Shown here: in pieces, positions 1-7,474 of the stretch
How the letters are laid out: every line of letters begins with the position of its first letter
Position numbering within the stretch: the first letter of the stretch is position 1
Assembly (NCBI GenBank): GCA_020054175.1
Contig: JAGVLR010000266.1
Coordinates: 1 to 19,694 of the forward strand
Origin: Candidatus Dadabacteria bacterium
GTDB taxonomy: Bacteria > Desulfobacterota_D > UBA1144 > Nemesobacterales > UBA2774
DNA: 19,694 nucleotides
Direction: 5' to 3'
Program-made: the position numbers and the translations under genes
Notes under the pieces: generated by a model
Database searches by the model: none
What the model was told of the DNA's origin: nothing
Seen by the model: only the letters and a program-made list of their open reading frames with translations

Positions 1-2361
1 GATTTGAAATACACGGTCATCGATACCAGGGAAGGCGTGCCTATACTCCTGCGCGATGTAGCGGAGGTAACCATCGGACCTGCAACCAAAATAGGTGAGG
101 CCTCTATAAACAATGAGCACGGCATTATTTTAATTATCAGCAAACAGCCGGATGCAAATACTTTAGAGCTGACACAAAGAATGGAGGCCGTTATTGAAGA
201 AATCCGTCCCACTCTCCCTTCAGACATAACCCTCAATACCGATATTTTCAAACAGGCCGACTTTATAGAAGTAGCCATTGATAATGTAATGGTTGCACTG
301 AGGGACGGTACTATTCTCGTTGTCCTTATCCTCATGATTTTTCTCGTAAACGTCAGGACTACCATAATTTCACTGACTGCCATACCTCTCTCGCTCATTG
401 TATCGATACTCGTATTCAAGGCTTTTGGTATGTCGTTCAACACCATGACATTGGGTGGATTGGCGATCGCTATTGGGGTTCTGGTCGATGACGCGATAAT
501 CTATGTGGAAAACGTGTACCGCCGTCTGAAAGAAAACGCGGCAATGCCGGAAACGGAGCGGCGTCCCTTTTACGACGTTATCGCGGCGGCATCCTCGGAA
601 ATAAGGTCCCCTATCGCAATGGCCACATTCATAATCATCGTGGTATTCCTGCCCTTTTTCTTTTTAAGCGGTGTCGAGGGCCGAATGCTCAAACCTCTCG
701 GATTGGCTTATGTAGTATCGATATTCGCCTCGCTTCTTGTCGCAATGACAGTAACGCCCGCGCTCAGTACATACCTACTCAAAAACATAAGCGCGAAAAA
801 GGACCAGGACAGCTGGACGGTGAAAAACTTAAAGAAAATTTATTCCCCGATGCTCAATTGGAGCCTGAATCACAAGACATTCATACTCGCCGCCGCCGCT
901 GTGCTGGTTATAATTGCGATATCGCTGCTTCCTTTTATGGGCCGGTCTTTCCTGCCTGAGTTCAACGAAGGCACGTTAAATATCAGCGTTGCAACGCTTC
1001 CGGGGACTTCGCTCGACGAATCGGACAAAATAGGTCAGATGGTCGAGGAAATATTACTTTCTCACCCGTCGGTCATATCGACTGCGAGACGTACGGGACG
1101 TACCGAGCTGGATGAACATTCCATGGGATCCCACGCCCACGAGCTTGAGGTGAGAATAGATCTTTCCGATACTGAAAAAGAAAAACTGCTTGAGGAGCTT
1201 CGCAATAATTTATCTATAGTACCGGGAACAATTATAACGATCGGTCAACCGATAAGTCACAGAATAGATCATATGCTTTCCGGAACCCGTGCGAACATCG
1301 CGGTTAAGATTTTTGGCTCCGACCTCTACCAATTGAGAAAGCTTGCGCAGGAAGTCGAAGCGCAAATGAAAACAATCGATGGCATAGTCGATCTCTCCGT
1401 CGAGCAGCAGTCGGACATCCCTCAGGTGCGTATACGCGCCAACCGGGAGAAGATGGCATTGTACGGGTTAAAAGTGGCCGATCTCGATGAGATGATAGAC
1501 ATCGCTTTCCTTGGAATTGAGACGTCCCAGGTGCTCTCGCAGGAAGCCAGACACGGGATGATCGTCCGCTATGCTCCCGAGTTCAGGAGTAACGTCGAGG
1601 GAATCCGTAACAGTCTCATAGACACACCCTCGGGAGCCAGAATACCCCTGGATACTGTAACCGACATTATCGTGGATAAAGGACCTAACTATATCAGCCG
1701 GGAAAATGTGCAGAGGAAGATAGTGGTTCAGGCCAATGTTTCAGGTCGTGATTTGCGCAGCGTTGTGGAGGAGATCGATTCTAAAACAGATCAGAATATC
1801 GACATGCCGAGTGGTTATTACGTCGAATACGGGGGACAGTTTGAAAGCGAAGCGGAAGCCACTCGTACGGTCTTGCTTCTAAGCTTGATTTCCATACTCG
1901 CTATTTTGATAGCGCTATATATGGAATTCGGAAGTTTACGTCAGTCATTGCTTATCATGATAAACCTGCCACTTGCATTAATCGGAGGGGTTATAAGCAT
2001 CTATTTTACGGATGGAATCATAAGTATTGCATCCCTTGTAGGTTTCATAACCTTGTTCGGTATTGCTGTCAGAAACGGCATTTTAATGGTGTCTCATTAC
2101 AATCATTTGATTGAGAAAGAAGGCAAAAGCCTGAAAGAAGCGGTAGTTCAGGGATCGATTGAAAGACTAAGCCCGATTCTTATGACTGCCCTGACTGCGG
2201 GTTTGGCTCTTCTGCCACTGGCGCTTGCTTCGGATAAACCGGGCAGCGAGATTCAATCGCCCATGTCCATAGTGATATTGGGAGGTCTTTTAACCGCAAC
2301 TTTCCTGAATCTTATCGTAGTTCCGACCATGTTTGAAAAATGGGGGAAAGTCGAAAGTTGA
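1..2361 (+). CDS. RND efflux transporter permease, heavy-metal-efflux (CusA/CzcA) type, 5'-truncated by window edge
   Basis: This is an inner-membrane proton-driven pump subunit that would work with a periplasmic adaptor and an outer-membrane channel, neither of which is in the window. The reading frame is open from base 1, so the first ~240 of about 1,030 residues usual for the family are missing. Visible parts are the end of the first porter domain, a TM block with the TM4 motif GVLVDDAIIYVEN followed by an RR pair, a cluster around FLPFFFLSGVEGRMLKPLG, the second porter half with a DEHSMGSHAHELEV stretch, and the C-terminal TM bundle (LYMEFGS, GIAVRNGILMVSHYNH). The DEH segment and the VEGRM loop favour the heavy-metal branch over the AcrB branch. 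The substrate (Cu/Ag, Zn/Co/Cd or other) cannot be assigned by eye. It has more A/T-ending codons than the pil genes downstream. It ends 53 bp from the convergent minus-strand operon, with no clear hairpin terminator between them. Confidence 0.88.
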   Translation, partial: DLKYTVIDTREGVPILLRDVAEVTIGPATKIGEASINNEHGIILIISKQPDANTLELTQRMEAVIEEIRPTLPSDITLNTDIFKQADFIEVAIDNVMVALRDGTILVVLILMIFLVNVRTTIISLTAIPLSLIVSILVFKAFGMSFNTMTLGGLAIAIGVLVDDAIIYVENVYRRLKENAAMPETERRPFYDVIAAASSEIRSPIAMATFIIIVVFLPFFFLSGVEGRMLKPLGLAYVVSIFASLLVAMTVTPALSTYLLKNISAKKDQDSWTVKNLKKIYSPMLNWSLNHKTFILAAAAVLVIIAISLLPFMGRSFLPEFNEGTLNISVATLPGTSLDESDKIGQMVEEILLSHPSVISTARRTGRTELDEHSMGSHAHELEVRIDLSDTEKEKLLEELRNNLSIVPGTIITIGQPISHRIDHMLSGTRANIAVKIFGSDLYQLRKLAQEVEAQMKTIDGIVDLSVEQQSDIPQVRIRANREKMALYGLKVADLDEMIDIAFLGIETSQVLSQEARHGMIVRYAPEFRSNVEGIRNSLIDTPSGARIPLDTVTDIIVDKGPNYISRENVQRKIVVQANVSGRDLRSVVEEIDSKTDQNIDMPSGYYVEYGGQFESEAEATRTVLLLSLISILAILIALYMEFGSLRQSLLIMINLPLALIGGVISIYFTDGIISIASLVGFITLFGIAVRNGILMVSHYNHLIEKEGKSLKEAVVQGSIERLSPILMTALTAGLALLPLALASDKPGSEIQSPMSIVILGGLLTATFLNLIVVPTMFEKWGKVES

Positions 2362-2414
2362 AATATTCCAATATGAAGAATAGTTAATGACATTAGGGGC
2401 GGGCTGAAGAATTT

Positions 2415-2630
2415 TTAATCTTTTATTTTTGTAAGCGCCGATCCTTTGTGCGCCGCTATATGGTCCGACTTATGGCTTTTGATTTCATATTGCGGATCAT
2501 CTTCCGTAGCGTGATGCGTGTAACCTTTATAATCGAAATCTTTCGTGTGTATTTTGATAATGGTGCCTGAAACCCTTCCCGCTTCCGAGTTCCAGCTTAC
2601 GTTATCGCCCACCTTAAACTTTGCCGTCAT
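2415..2630 (-). CDS. Small DUF2945 / hypervirulence-associated Tudor-like domain protein
   Basis: A protein of about 71 residues that fits the DUF2945 (HVA1, Tudor-like SH3 barrel) family along its whole length: FKVGDNVSWNSEAGRVSG, then GTIIKIHTKD, YKGYTHHATEDDPQYEIKS, and a closing DHIAAHKGSAL. The molecular role of the family is not established. The frame extends to a GTG at 2639, but the ATG at 2630 is preferred because it gives the family's usual MxxKFKVGD start and has a GGGGTGA Shine-Dalgarno-like run just upstream. It is the last gene of a minus-strand run, 42 bp after the DUF488 gene. Family assignment is firm and function is unknown. Confidence 0.85.
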   Translation of the reverse strand: MTAKFKVGDNVSWNSEAGRVSGTIIKIHTKDFDYKGYTHHATEDDPQYEIKSHKSDHIAAHKGSALTKIKD

Positions 2631-2672
2631 CGTTATCACCCCGATCTAAATTTTTGTTCCGTCGTTGAATCT

Positions 2673-3221
2673 TTATCGATTGAACAAATCTCCGTCAGAA
2701 TAAAAAACGCGGCTGCCTTCAACGCGCGCGGGCGAGGTGTAGGTGTGCTCTTCCGCCTTGCCGGCCGCCATGATATGCAGCACGCGCCAGCCCCTCGCTT
2801 TCAAATAATCCGACACCATCGAGCGGTGGCAGCGCCACCAGACCGCTTCGGAGCACATATAAGCGGTCGGCTGCTTTAAGGCGATCGCCTCGAGCGCTTC
2901 GGCCGCCTTCTCGAAATCTTTCGTTTCCATGTAATCAGCGTAACCCCGGAAAGCGTCGTTCCGCCAACGGCTGTTCTTCGAATCCTTCCGCACTTTTCTC
3001 CGTCCGCCCAGGTCGAGCAAATGAACGTAGCTTATTCCGGCCTCTTTCAATGCCGGGGCCAGGTTCTCTTTATTAAAATGAGGATATTTCCGGGAGCCGG
3101 GAAACTGCCTGATGTCCACCAGGACAAGAACGCCGAAGGACTTCAGCATTTCGACTAGCTCTTCCAGGCTGTGTGTGGAATGCCCGATGGTATAGATTGT
3201 ATTTTTGTCCGAAGCTTTCAC
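2673..3221 (-). CDS. DUF488 domain protein
   Basis: A 182-residue soluble protein that matches DUF488 throughout. It has the N-terminal IYTIGHSTHSLEEL (residues 9-22), VDIRQFPGSRKYPHFN (35-50), an RR-containing middle section, and the conserved C-terminal pattern with Cys123, Glu125, Cys131, His132 and Arg133 (CSE...CHR). No enzymatic activity is firmly established for the family; the invariant Cys/His/Arg residues suggest a catalytic or ligand-binding site. The start is a GTG, and its GAGGAG ribosome-binding site overlaps the TGA stop of the upstream peroxidase gene (TGAGGAG), so the two are probably translationally coupled. It is the middle gene of the minus-strand operon. Confidence 0.88.
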   Translation of the reverse strand: MKASDKNTIYTIGHSTHSLEELVEMLKSFGVLVLVDIRQFPGSRKYPHFNKENLAPALKEAGISYVHLLDLGGRRKVRKDSKNSRWRNDAFRGYADYMETKDFEKAAEALEAIALKQPTAYMCSEAVWWRCHRSMVSDYLKARGWRVLHIMAAGKAEEHTYTSPARVEGSRVFYSDGDLFNR

Positions 3222-3233
3222 GCGGCTAGCTCC

Positions 3234-4190
3234 TCATCCGGATTCCTCGGAGTATTGTTTCAGCATATTCATTGTTGGAACGAAGAACAGCGTTCCGGTC
3301 TGCGCAGTGCTGAAATCCAGTATCCTGTCATAATTGCCCTGCGGTACCCCGATAAACATGCGCTCCAGCATTTTACGCGTAGTACTGAAAGTGTTGGCGT
3401 AAGAAATAAAGTATGTACCCGCCTCGCCCCTGGAGGGATGCCCGAAAGGCATGTTGTCCCTCACGATCTTGAGGTCGTTCCCGTTTTCGTCTTCCACGCC
3501 GGCCAGGGCGCTGTGAGAATTGTCGGGCTTTACATCGTCGGTCATTTCAATATCGCTCATCTTATAGCGCCCGAACACCTTCTCCTGCTCTTCTGTTGTC
3601 AGGGCTTCCCAGCTTTTCATATCGTGGAGATACTTTTGAACGAACAGGTAGCTTCCGCCTTTATAAACCGGGTCCTCATCTCCTACTTCGGCAAAAAACC
3701 GCCTTTCCCTGCCGATCGGGTTTTCGGTGCCGTCCACAAAACCGAGAATAGAACGCCCGTCCCAATACCGGAACCCGTGCACTTCCTCGAGGCAGTCCGC
3801 CGCCGGGCTTAATATAGCGGCTATGCAGGCTGCCATATCGAAACAAATCGCCATGTTGACAGCCCTCAGATGAAAATGAAGATCGCCGGGTGTGGCTACG
3901 GCAGTATGCCTGGAGCCTGAAATGGGCTCGAAATTCTTCAGCTCCTTCGGCGGGGGTGTAGGCAATCCCAGTTTTATCCAGGCATCATGCCCCACACCCA
4001 TCACGCAGCTGGTTCTGCCGTCGGCTACGCGTATCGTAAAGGAGTGATTGAGATTATCCACCAATCCGCAAAGCCTTTCGAAAACGGGCCTGACAGCCGC
4101 CCCGTCCTTAAATTTCCAAACGGAAAATATGGTGTTGTTATTAGGATAATCAGTGACGTTCTGCGATTCCTGCGCTGTCTCTCTTTCCAT
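3234..4190 (-). CDS. DyP-type haem peroxidase, cytoplasmic YfeX-like
   Basis: A 318-residue dye-decolorizing peroxidase that would use H2O2 to oxidise organic substrates. The GxxDG signature is present as GFVDG with Asp153, the probable distal acid. The probable proximal haem ligand is His226 (KPDNSHS), and the distal Arg is Arg244 (IVRDNMPFG), with GTYFISYA following. Spacing of these residues is close to E. coli YfeX. There is no Tat or Sec signal, so it is probably cytoplasmic, and there is no encapsulin-type targeting tail. The frame runs further upstream to 4340, but the ATG at 4190 has AGGAAG just before it, while the extra 50 residues are low-quality translated intergenic DNA. It is first in an operon with the DUF488 and DUF2945 genes. 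Confidence 0.92.
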   Translation of the reverse strand: MERETAQESQNVTDYPNNNTIFSVWKFKDGAAVRPVFERLCGLVDNLNHSFTIRVADGRTSCVMGVGHDAWIKLGLPTPPPKELKNFEPISGSRHTAVATPGDLHFHLRAVNMAICFDMAACIAAILSPAADCLEEVHGFRYWDGRSILGFVDGTENPIGRERRFFAEVGDEDPVYKGGSYLFVQKYLHDMKSWEALTTEEQEKVFGRYKMSDIEMTDDVKPDNSHSALAGVEDENGNDLKIVRDNMPFGHPSRGEAGTYFISYANTFSTTRKMLERMFIGVPQGNYDRILDFSTAQTGTLFFVPTMNMLKQYSEESG

Positions 4191-4200
4191 ATGCTTCCTA

Positions 4201-4229
4201 AAAATAATATTGCGGGGTTTTTGTGTCAA
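4201..4229 (-). promoter_or_regulatory. Candidate promoter for the peroxidase operon
   Basis: On the minus strand there is a perfect -35 TTGACA (4229-4224), a 17-nt spacer, then TATTTT (4206-4201), matching TATAAT at 4 of 6. The -10 lies only ~10 nt upstream of the ATG at 4190, so a start at the usual distance would leave almost no leader and remove the AGGAAG site. The real promoter may therefore lie elsewhere. Confidence 0.3.
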
Positions 4230-4364
4230 GCCATAAGCTGTCTGCCCCGCCCCCCTCGGCAGCCACTCTCCCGAACCCGGTCCGACGGCGGGCATGAAGC
4301 CCCCATGCCGTGCTCCCCGGTCCGCTTCCCGCCCCCTCATTTATAAACCATTACCTAATAAGTC

Positions 4365-4394
4365 TTGCCTTTCCCTCTACCTATAATGTAAAAT
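4365..4394 (+). promoter_or_regulatory. Candidate sigma70-type promoter for the XRE unit
   Basis: TTGCCT (4365-4370), an 18-nt spacer, and TAAAAT (4389-4394) precede the regulator gene by about 55 nt. An exact TATAAT also occurs at 4382-4387, but its best upstream hexamer is poor. The short region between the divergent peroxidase and XRE genes would also be a natural place for the regulator to bind. Confidence 0.35.
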
Positions 4395-4448
4395 TAAACG
4401 AACCATTCTGTTCAAAATACTGATTTCCATAATTTTTTGGAGGCACTA

Positions 4449-4862
4449 ATGAGATTTGGCGATTACCTGAAGAGTAAAAGGAAACAGCGGAATATTACCC
4501 AGGAAGACCTTGCCCGTGCCCTTAACGTCTCAAGCGTTTTCATTCACCAGCTCGAAACCGGAAAGGTCGACGCCCCATCCATTGAAAGATGCAGTCAGAT
4601 AGCTTCTATACTAGAAGTAAATATCGAAGAATTGTGGACAGTAGCGAAGAAAGAACGCCTCAAGAGATTCATGGAAAAGGAGGATATCTCCGACGACAGC
4701 TTCGAGGTGCTCACCGATGCCGAAAAGGCCCTTATCAATCTTTACAGGAGCCTCGATCACGACATGCGGAGAGACTTCGGGGGTATGATTTTCATGCTTC
4801 TAAGGCATTCACACGACGAAGGAGTCCAGGAGATACTGGAAGAATTCATTAAATGCGCGTAA
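4449..4862 (+). CDS. XRE-family helix-turn-helix transcriptional regulator
   Basis: A 137-residue DNA-binding protein. The N-terminal Cro/C1-type HTH spans about residues 3-60 (FGDYLKSKRKQRNITQEDLA, then VSSVFIHQLETGK, with a closing EVNIEELW). It is followed by a charged helical C-terminal region of unknown role (about 65-137). The ATG at 4449 is chosen because GGAGG lies 5 nt upstream; the in-frame TTG at 4437 would place that site inside the gene. Its last codons overlap the next gene by 10 bp, so it probably regulates, or is regulated with, the membrane and lipoprotein genes that follow. The target is unknown. Autoregulation is an inference from gene position. Confidence 0.88.
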   Translation: MRFGDYLKSKRKQRNITQEDLARALNVSSVFIHQLETGKVDAPSIERCSQIASILEVNIEELWTVAKKERLKRFMEKEDISDDSFEVLTDAEKALINLYRSLDHDMRRDFGGMIFMLLRHSHDEGVQEILEEFIKCA

Positions 4863-5623
4863 TGGGAAAATTTTCGACAATCTTCAAGGCCGTGGGAATC
4901 GAGCTTTGCATTCTGGCTCTCATAGGACTCGTGTTCCTTTTTCAGTTCAACAAGGCCAAGGAAGAGTTCGTAGTCAAGACCAGGGCCATCTCTGAAACGA
5001 TCGGCGACCTCGCCAGCGACTTCTACGCCGAGGAAGGCAAGCAGCCGACGAGCGGCGAGTTTTATCATTTCCTCGATAAGCGCCTCGGGCGGAAGAAGCT
5101 CTTCAACACCTTCGAGATAGCGCCGAAGTTTTTCAGCGTCGTCTTTAAAAAGGACGTCGAGGCTAATCTGGTAGGCGACGGGCTTTTCATGAAGGAGTTC
5201 TATCCCGAAGACGGATATACGGTAAAAGACTTTAACGGCATAATATCCGTATCCGTGCCGTTCACATCCCAGGCCCAGTCAGAGCCTTTCGGGATCGTAA
5301 AAATTGATTCTGACACCAAGGCTATATTGAAGAAGGTCTTCGCGGATAACTATCTCCTCTACGCCGCGATGCTCATAGTTCTGAACAACCAGGCCTTCAT
5401 CTTCTACCTCCTCATGAGGAAGAAGAAGGAGGTAGTCTTCGAGAGAGGGTATCTCAAGGAACATTCCATCGGCGCCCTCAAGATAATGCATAAAGTCCTC
5501 GGCGATATTATCGAAGACCATAAAACAGACCGCATCGACGGTGGGGACGACCCTGTGAAAAAGCAGGAATCCGGCAAAAACGTTATATCCATTTCCGAGC
5601 TTGCGGAAAAGAGAAAGCAATGA
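4853..5623 (+). CDS. Two-TM membrane protein with sensor-like extracytoplasmic domain, unknown function
   Basis: A 256-residue protein I do not recognise. It has an N-terminal TM helix (about 14-31), an extracytoplasmic segment of ~130 residues (33-165), a second TM helix (about 167-188) followed by RKKKE, and a cytoplasmic tail of ~68 residues. This is the layout of the input half of a histidine kinase or chemoreceptor (Cache-like), but no HAMP, kinase, GGDEF or methyl-accepting domain follows. The ATG at 4853 has GGAAG ~10 nt upstream; a second ATG at 4862 would make a TAATG junction but lacks a ribosome-binding site. It overlaps the XRE gene at the 5' end and the lipoprotein gene (ATGA) at the 3' end. 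The C-terminal tail is a possible contact surface for the regulator (inference). Confidence 0.75.
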   Translation: MRVMGKFSTIFKAVGIELCILALIGLVFLFQFNKAKEEFVVKTRAISETIGDLASDFYAEEGKQPTSGEFYHFLDKRLGRKKLFNTFEIAPKFFSVVFKKDVEANLVGDGLFMKEFYPEDGYTVKDFNGIISVSVPFTSQAQSEPFGIVKIDSDTKAILKKVFADNYLLYAAMLIVLNNQAFIFYLLMRKKKEVVFERGYLKEHSIGALKIMHKVLGDIIEDHKTDRIDGGDDPVKKQESGKNVISISELAEKRKQ

Positions 5624-6012
5624 AGAAGTTGAAGATACTGATTTCTATATTCCTCCTGCTCCTGATTGTCGCCGCATGCGACAGCCCGGAGAAAAACGGC
5701 GTCGTCGAGCTCGACGGCCCGATACTCGAAAGCATCGATGCAGACGGCAACCTCGAGTTTAACGGAGCTGCTATAAATACGAGCAGCCAGCCGGTCCGTT
5801 CGGTTTATGTGGTAATAGTACTCAAGGACAAGAGCGGCAATGTAATCGAAGCTAATTCCGTCTCCCTTTTCGAGGAAGACATGAATGCGCTGCTCTATCC
5901 CTCTGAAAGGTCGTTCTTCAGGCTGTCCGTCGCCTCGAACCCAAACAGGGTTTTCTCGCGCGAGGTCGAAATCTATTACGAAGACCCGGGCGAAGCCCCT
6001 CCGCCTTCCTAA
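5620..6012 (+). CDS. Small lipoprotein with FxLYD-like domain
   Basis: A 130-residue protein with a clear lipoprotein signal: Lys-rich start, a long Leu/Ile stretch and a VAAC lipobox with Cys20. Asp follows the Cys, which in E. coli would favour retention in the inner membrane. The mature part is a single beta-rich domain (LEFNGAAINTSSQPVRSVYV, then VVIVLKDKSGNVIEANS and a late FFRLSV) that resembles the FxLYD fold seen in many bacterial lipoproteins. Its start overlaps the stop of the membrane protein gene (ATGA), indicating translational coupling. The C-terminus is Pro-rich. Function is unknown; the context suggests an extracytoplasmic partner of the two-TM protein. Confidence 0.8.
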   Translation: MKKLKILISIFLLLLIVAACDSPEKNGVVELDGPILESIDADGNLEFNGAAINTSSQPVRSVYVVIVLKDKSGNVIEANSVSLFEEDMNALLYPSERSFFRLSVASNPNRVFSREVEIYYEDPGEAPPPS

Positions 6013-6082
6013 AAGCTGGAGATCTGCTTTAAGATTTTCCCTCCCTTTAGTTATAGATATCTCCTAAAATTCTGGTCTAAGT

Positions 6083-6095
6083 GTTTAGTCTAAAC
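6083..6095. promoter_or_regulatory. Short palindrome, possible operator
   Basis: GTTTAG and CTAAAC form a perfect inverted repeat around one central base, and GTCTAA also occurs as a direct repeat at 6075-6080 and 6088-6093. It lies in AT-rich DNA between two operons. A regulator-binding role is speculative. Confidence 0.22.
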
Positions 6096-6310
6096 CTCTA
6101 TTAAAGAAGAAAATTCACTTTTTCCATATGGCTTAATGTCTTATGCCTGGCCAGACGAAGATACCCGAGATTAATGAAGTAGCTGAAGCCATTCTATTCA
6201 TTTTTTTAGCTTTGTTGCGCTCTAACCTCCATTGTTTACTGTAAAATTATATCCTTGCGTTCCCCTGTGTCGCTCCGGAGCTATACCCTGAGCCGAATTT
6301 CCTTTATATT

Positions 6311-6391
6311 AAGTATTGCAGCGCTATACTGACTACTATTAAAGAGGTCTTTGATATTTTTAAGAAAGTATTGCAAAAAGTTCAAAGAGGT
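6311..6391 (+). repeat. Paired short direct repeats upstream of pilM
   Basis: AAGTATTGCA occurs at 6311-6320 and again at 6366-6375. AAAGAGGT occurs at 6341-6348 and 6384-6391. Both pairs lie within ~115 nt of the pilM start. They could be regulator-binding sites or the relic of a small tandem duplication. Confidence 0.35.
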
Positions 6392-6424
6392 GGTTAAATT
6401 GGTATTGTAACTTGGGAGGAATAC

Positions 6425-7474
6425 TTGTTTTTAAGTAAAAAAGAACTCGTAGGACTCGACATCGGCTCCAACACCGTTAAGCTCCTTGAGCTCAAAACGG
6501 CGAAGAAGGGGTACGAGCTGAAGAACATCGGCGAAGCCGTTTTGCCGAGGCAGGCGATCGTAAACAAGGTCATCGATAACTACGACGCCGTCTCTGAGAC
6601 CATATCCTCTCTCTTCAGCGACCTCAGGGTAAAAACCAGGAACGTCGCCATATCGATTTCGGGCCATTCAGTCATCATCAAGAAGGTAAGCCTTCCGAAA
6701 ATGTCCGACAACGAGCTCAGGGAATCGATCCCCTGGGAGCTCGAGCAATATATCCCCCAGAGCATCCACGACGTCAACTACGACTATCAGGTCATGCCGG
6801 GCGAGACTCCCGAGGGCAACATCGACGTTCTCATAGTCGCCGCGAAAAAAGACGTAACCAACTCCTACGTCTCCGTCGTGAGGGAAGCGGGGCTCAATCC
6901 CGTCGTCGTCGACGTCGACGTATTCGCGCTCGAAAACATGTACATGATGAACTACCCCGAATCAGGCGGCCTCGTGTCCCTCGTCAACATAGGCGCCTCC
7001 GTCACAAACATCAATATCCTCAAGGACGGGGTCTCTGTCTTCACGAGAGACATAACAACCGGCGGCAACCTCTACACGGAATGGATAATGAAGCATACGG
7101 ACGCCGCTTTCGAGGAAGCGGAGCTCCTCAAAACTTCCCTGAAGAGCGGCGAGGCTCCCCCAGAGATCGAACCTGCGACACGCGAGTTCGTCGATATGAT
7201 TTCCGGGGAGATAAAGAGAACGCTCGATTTCTTCTCCTCCACTCTCTGGACGAGCAAGGTCAACCAGATACTAATAGGCGGCGGATCTTCGGGGGTGCAA
7301 GGGCTCAGGGATACGCTGTCCGACATCACTGACGCCTCGGTCGATTTCATGAACCCTTTCAGGAACGTCGCATACGACCCCAACGATTTCGACCCCGAAT
7401 ACATACAATCCATAGCCCCCAAGATGAGCGTGGTGATGGGCCTCGCTTCGAGGAAGCCGGGGGACAATAAATGA
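6425..7474 (+). CDS. pilM: Type IV pilus assembly protein PilM
   Basis: A 349-residue actin-like cytoplasmic ATPase fold that docks on the N-terminus of PilN and links the pilus motor to the inner-membrane alignment complex. Visible signatures are the family start KKELVGLDIGSNTVKLLEL (phosphate-1 loop), LVNIGASVTNINIL (phosphate-2, about 185-200) and ILIGGGSSGVQGL (adenosine loop, about 285-297). The length is normal for PilM. Translation starts at a TTG, with GGGAGG ~5 nt upstream; no ATG lies near enough to replace it, and the family's conserved N-terminus begins here. It is the first gene of pilMNOPQ and shares an ATGA overlap with pilN. The rare start codon at the head of the operon may keep expression low. 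Confidence 0.94.
   Translation: MFLSKKELVGLDIGSNTVKLLELKTAKKGYELKNIGEAVLPRQAIVNKVIDNYDAVSETISSLFSDLRVKTRNVAISISGHSVIIKKVSLPKMSDNELRESIPWELEQYIPQSIHDVNYDYQVMPGETPEGNIDVLIVAAKKDVTNSYVSVVREAGLNPVVVDVDVFALENMYMMNYPESGGLVSLVNIGASVTNINILKDGVSVFTRDITTGGNLYTEWIMKHTDAAFEEAELLKTSLKSGEAPPEIEPATREFVDMISGEIKRTLDFFSSTLWTSKVNQILIGGGSSGVQGLRDTLSDITDASVDFMNPFRNVAYDPNDFDPEYIQSIAPKMSVVMGLASRKPGDNK

Larger units (their letters stand above)
6013..6424 (+). other. AT-rich intergenic region upstream of pilMNOPQ
   Basis: 412 bp with no credible gene. It separates the XRE unit from the pil operon and is clearly more AT-rich than either. It holds a 13-nt inverted repeat (6083-6095) and two sets of short direct repeats (6311-6391). 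A TATACT hexamer at 6325-6330 could be a -10 element, but its -35 is poor. A weak AAAGC/GCTTT hairpin right after the lipoprotein stop is not a convincing terminator. The pil operon promoter should lie here. Confidence 0.5.

Noticed and set aside
3234..4190. Encapsulin cargo peroxidase
   Set aside because: DyP enzymes are common encapsulin cargo, but the C-terminus here lacks a targeting peptide and no shell gene is adjacent.
4190..4340. 50-residue N-terminal extension of the peroxidase
   Set aside because: The extra residues are Gly/Pro/Arg-rich translated intergenic DNA, and the internal ATG at 4190 has a proper ribosome-binding site.
3171..4346. Plus-strand frames of 213 and 119 codons
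   Set aside because: They lie antisense to the DyP peroxidase and DUF488 genes and show no domain.
6360..6375. Sigma54 promoter before pilM
   Set aside because: A TTGCA is present at 6371-6375, but the required GG of the -24 element is missing at the correct distance.
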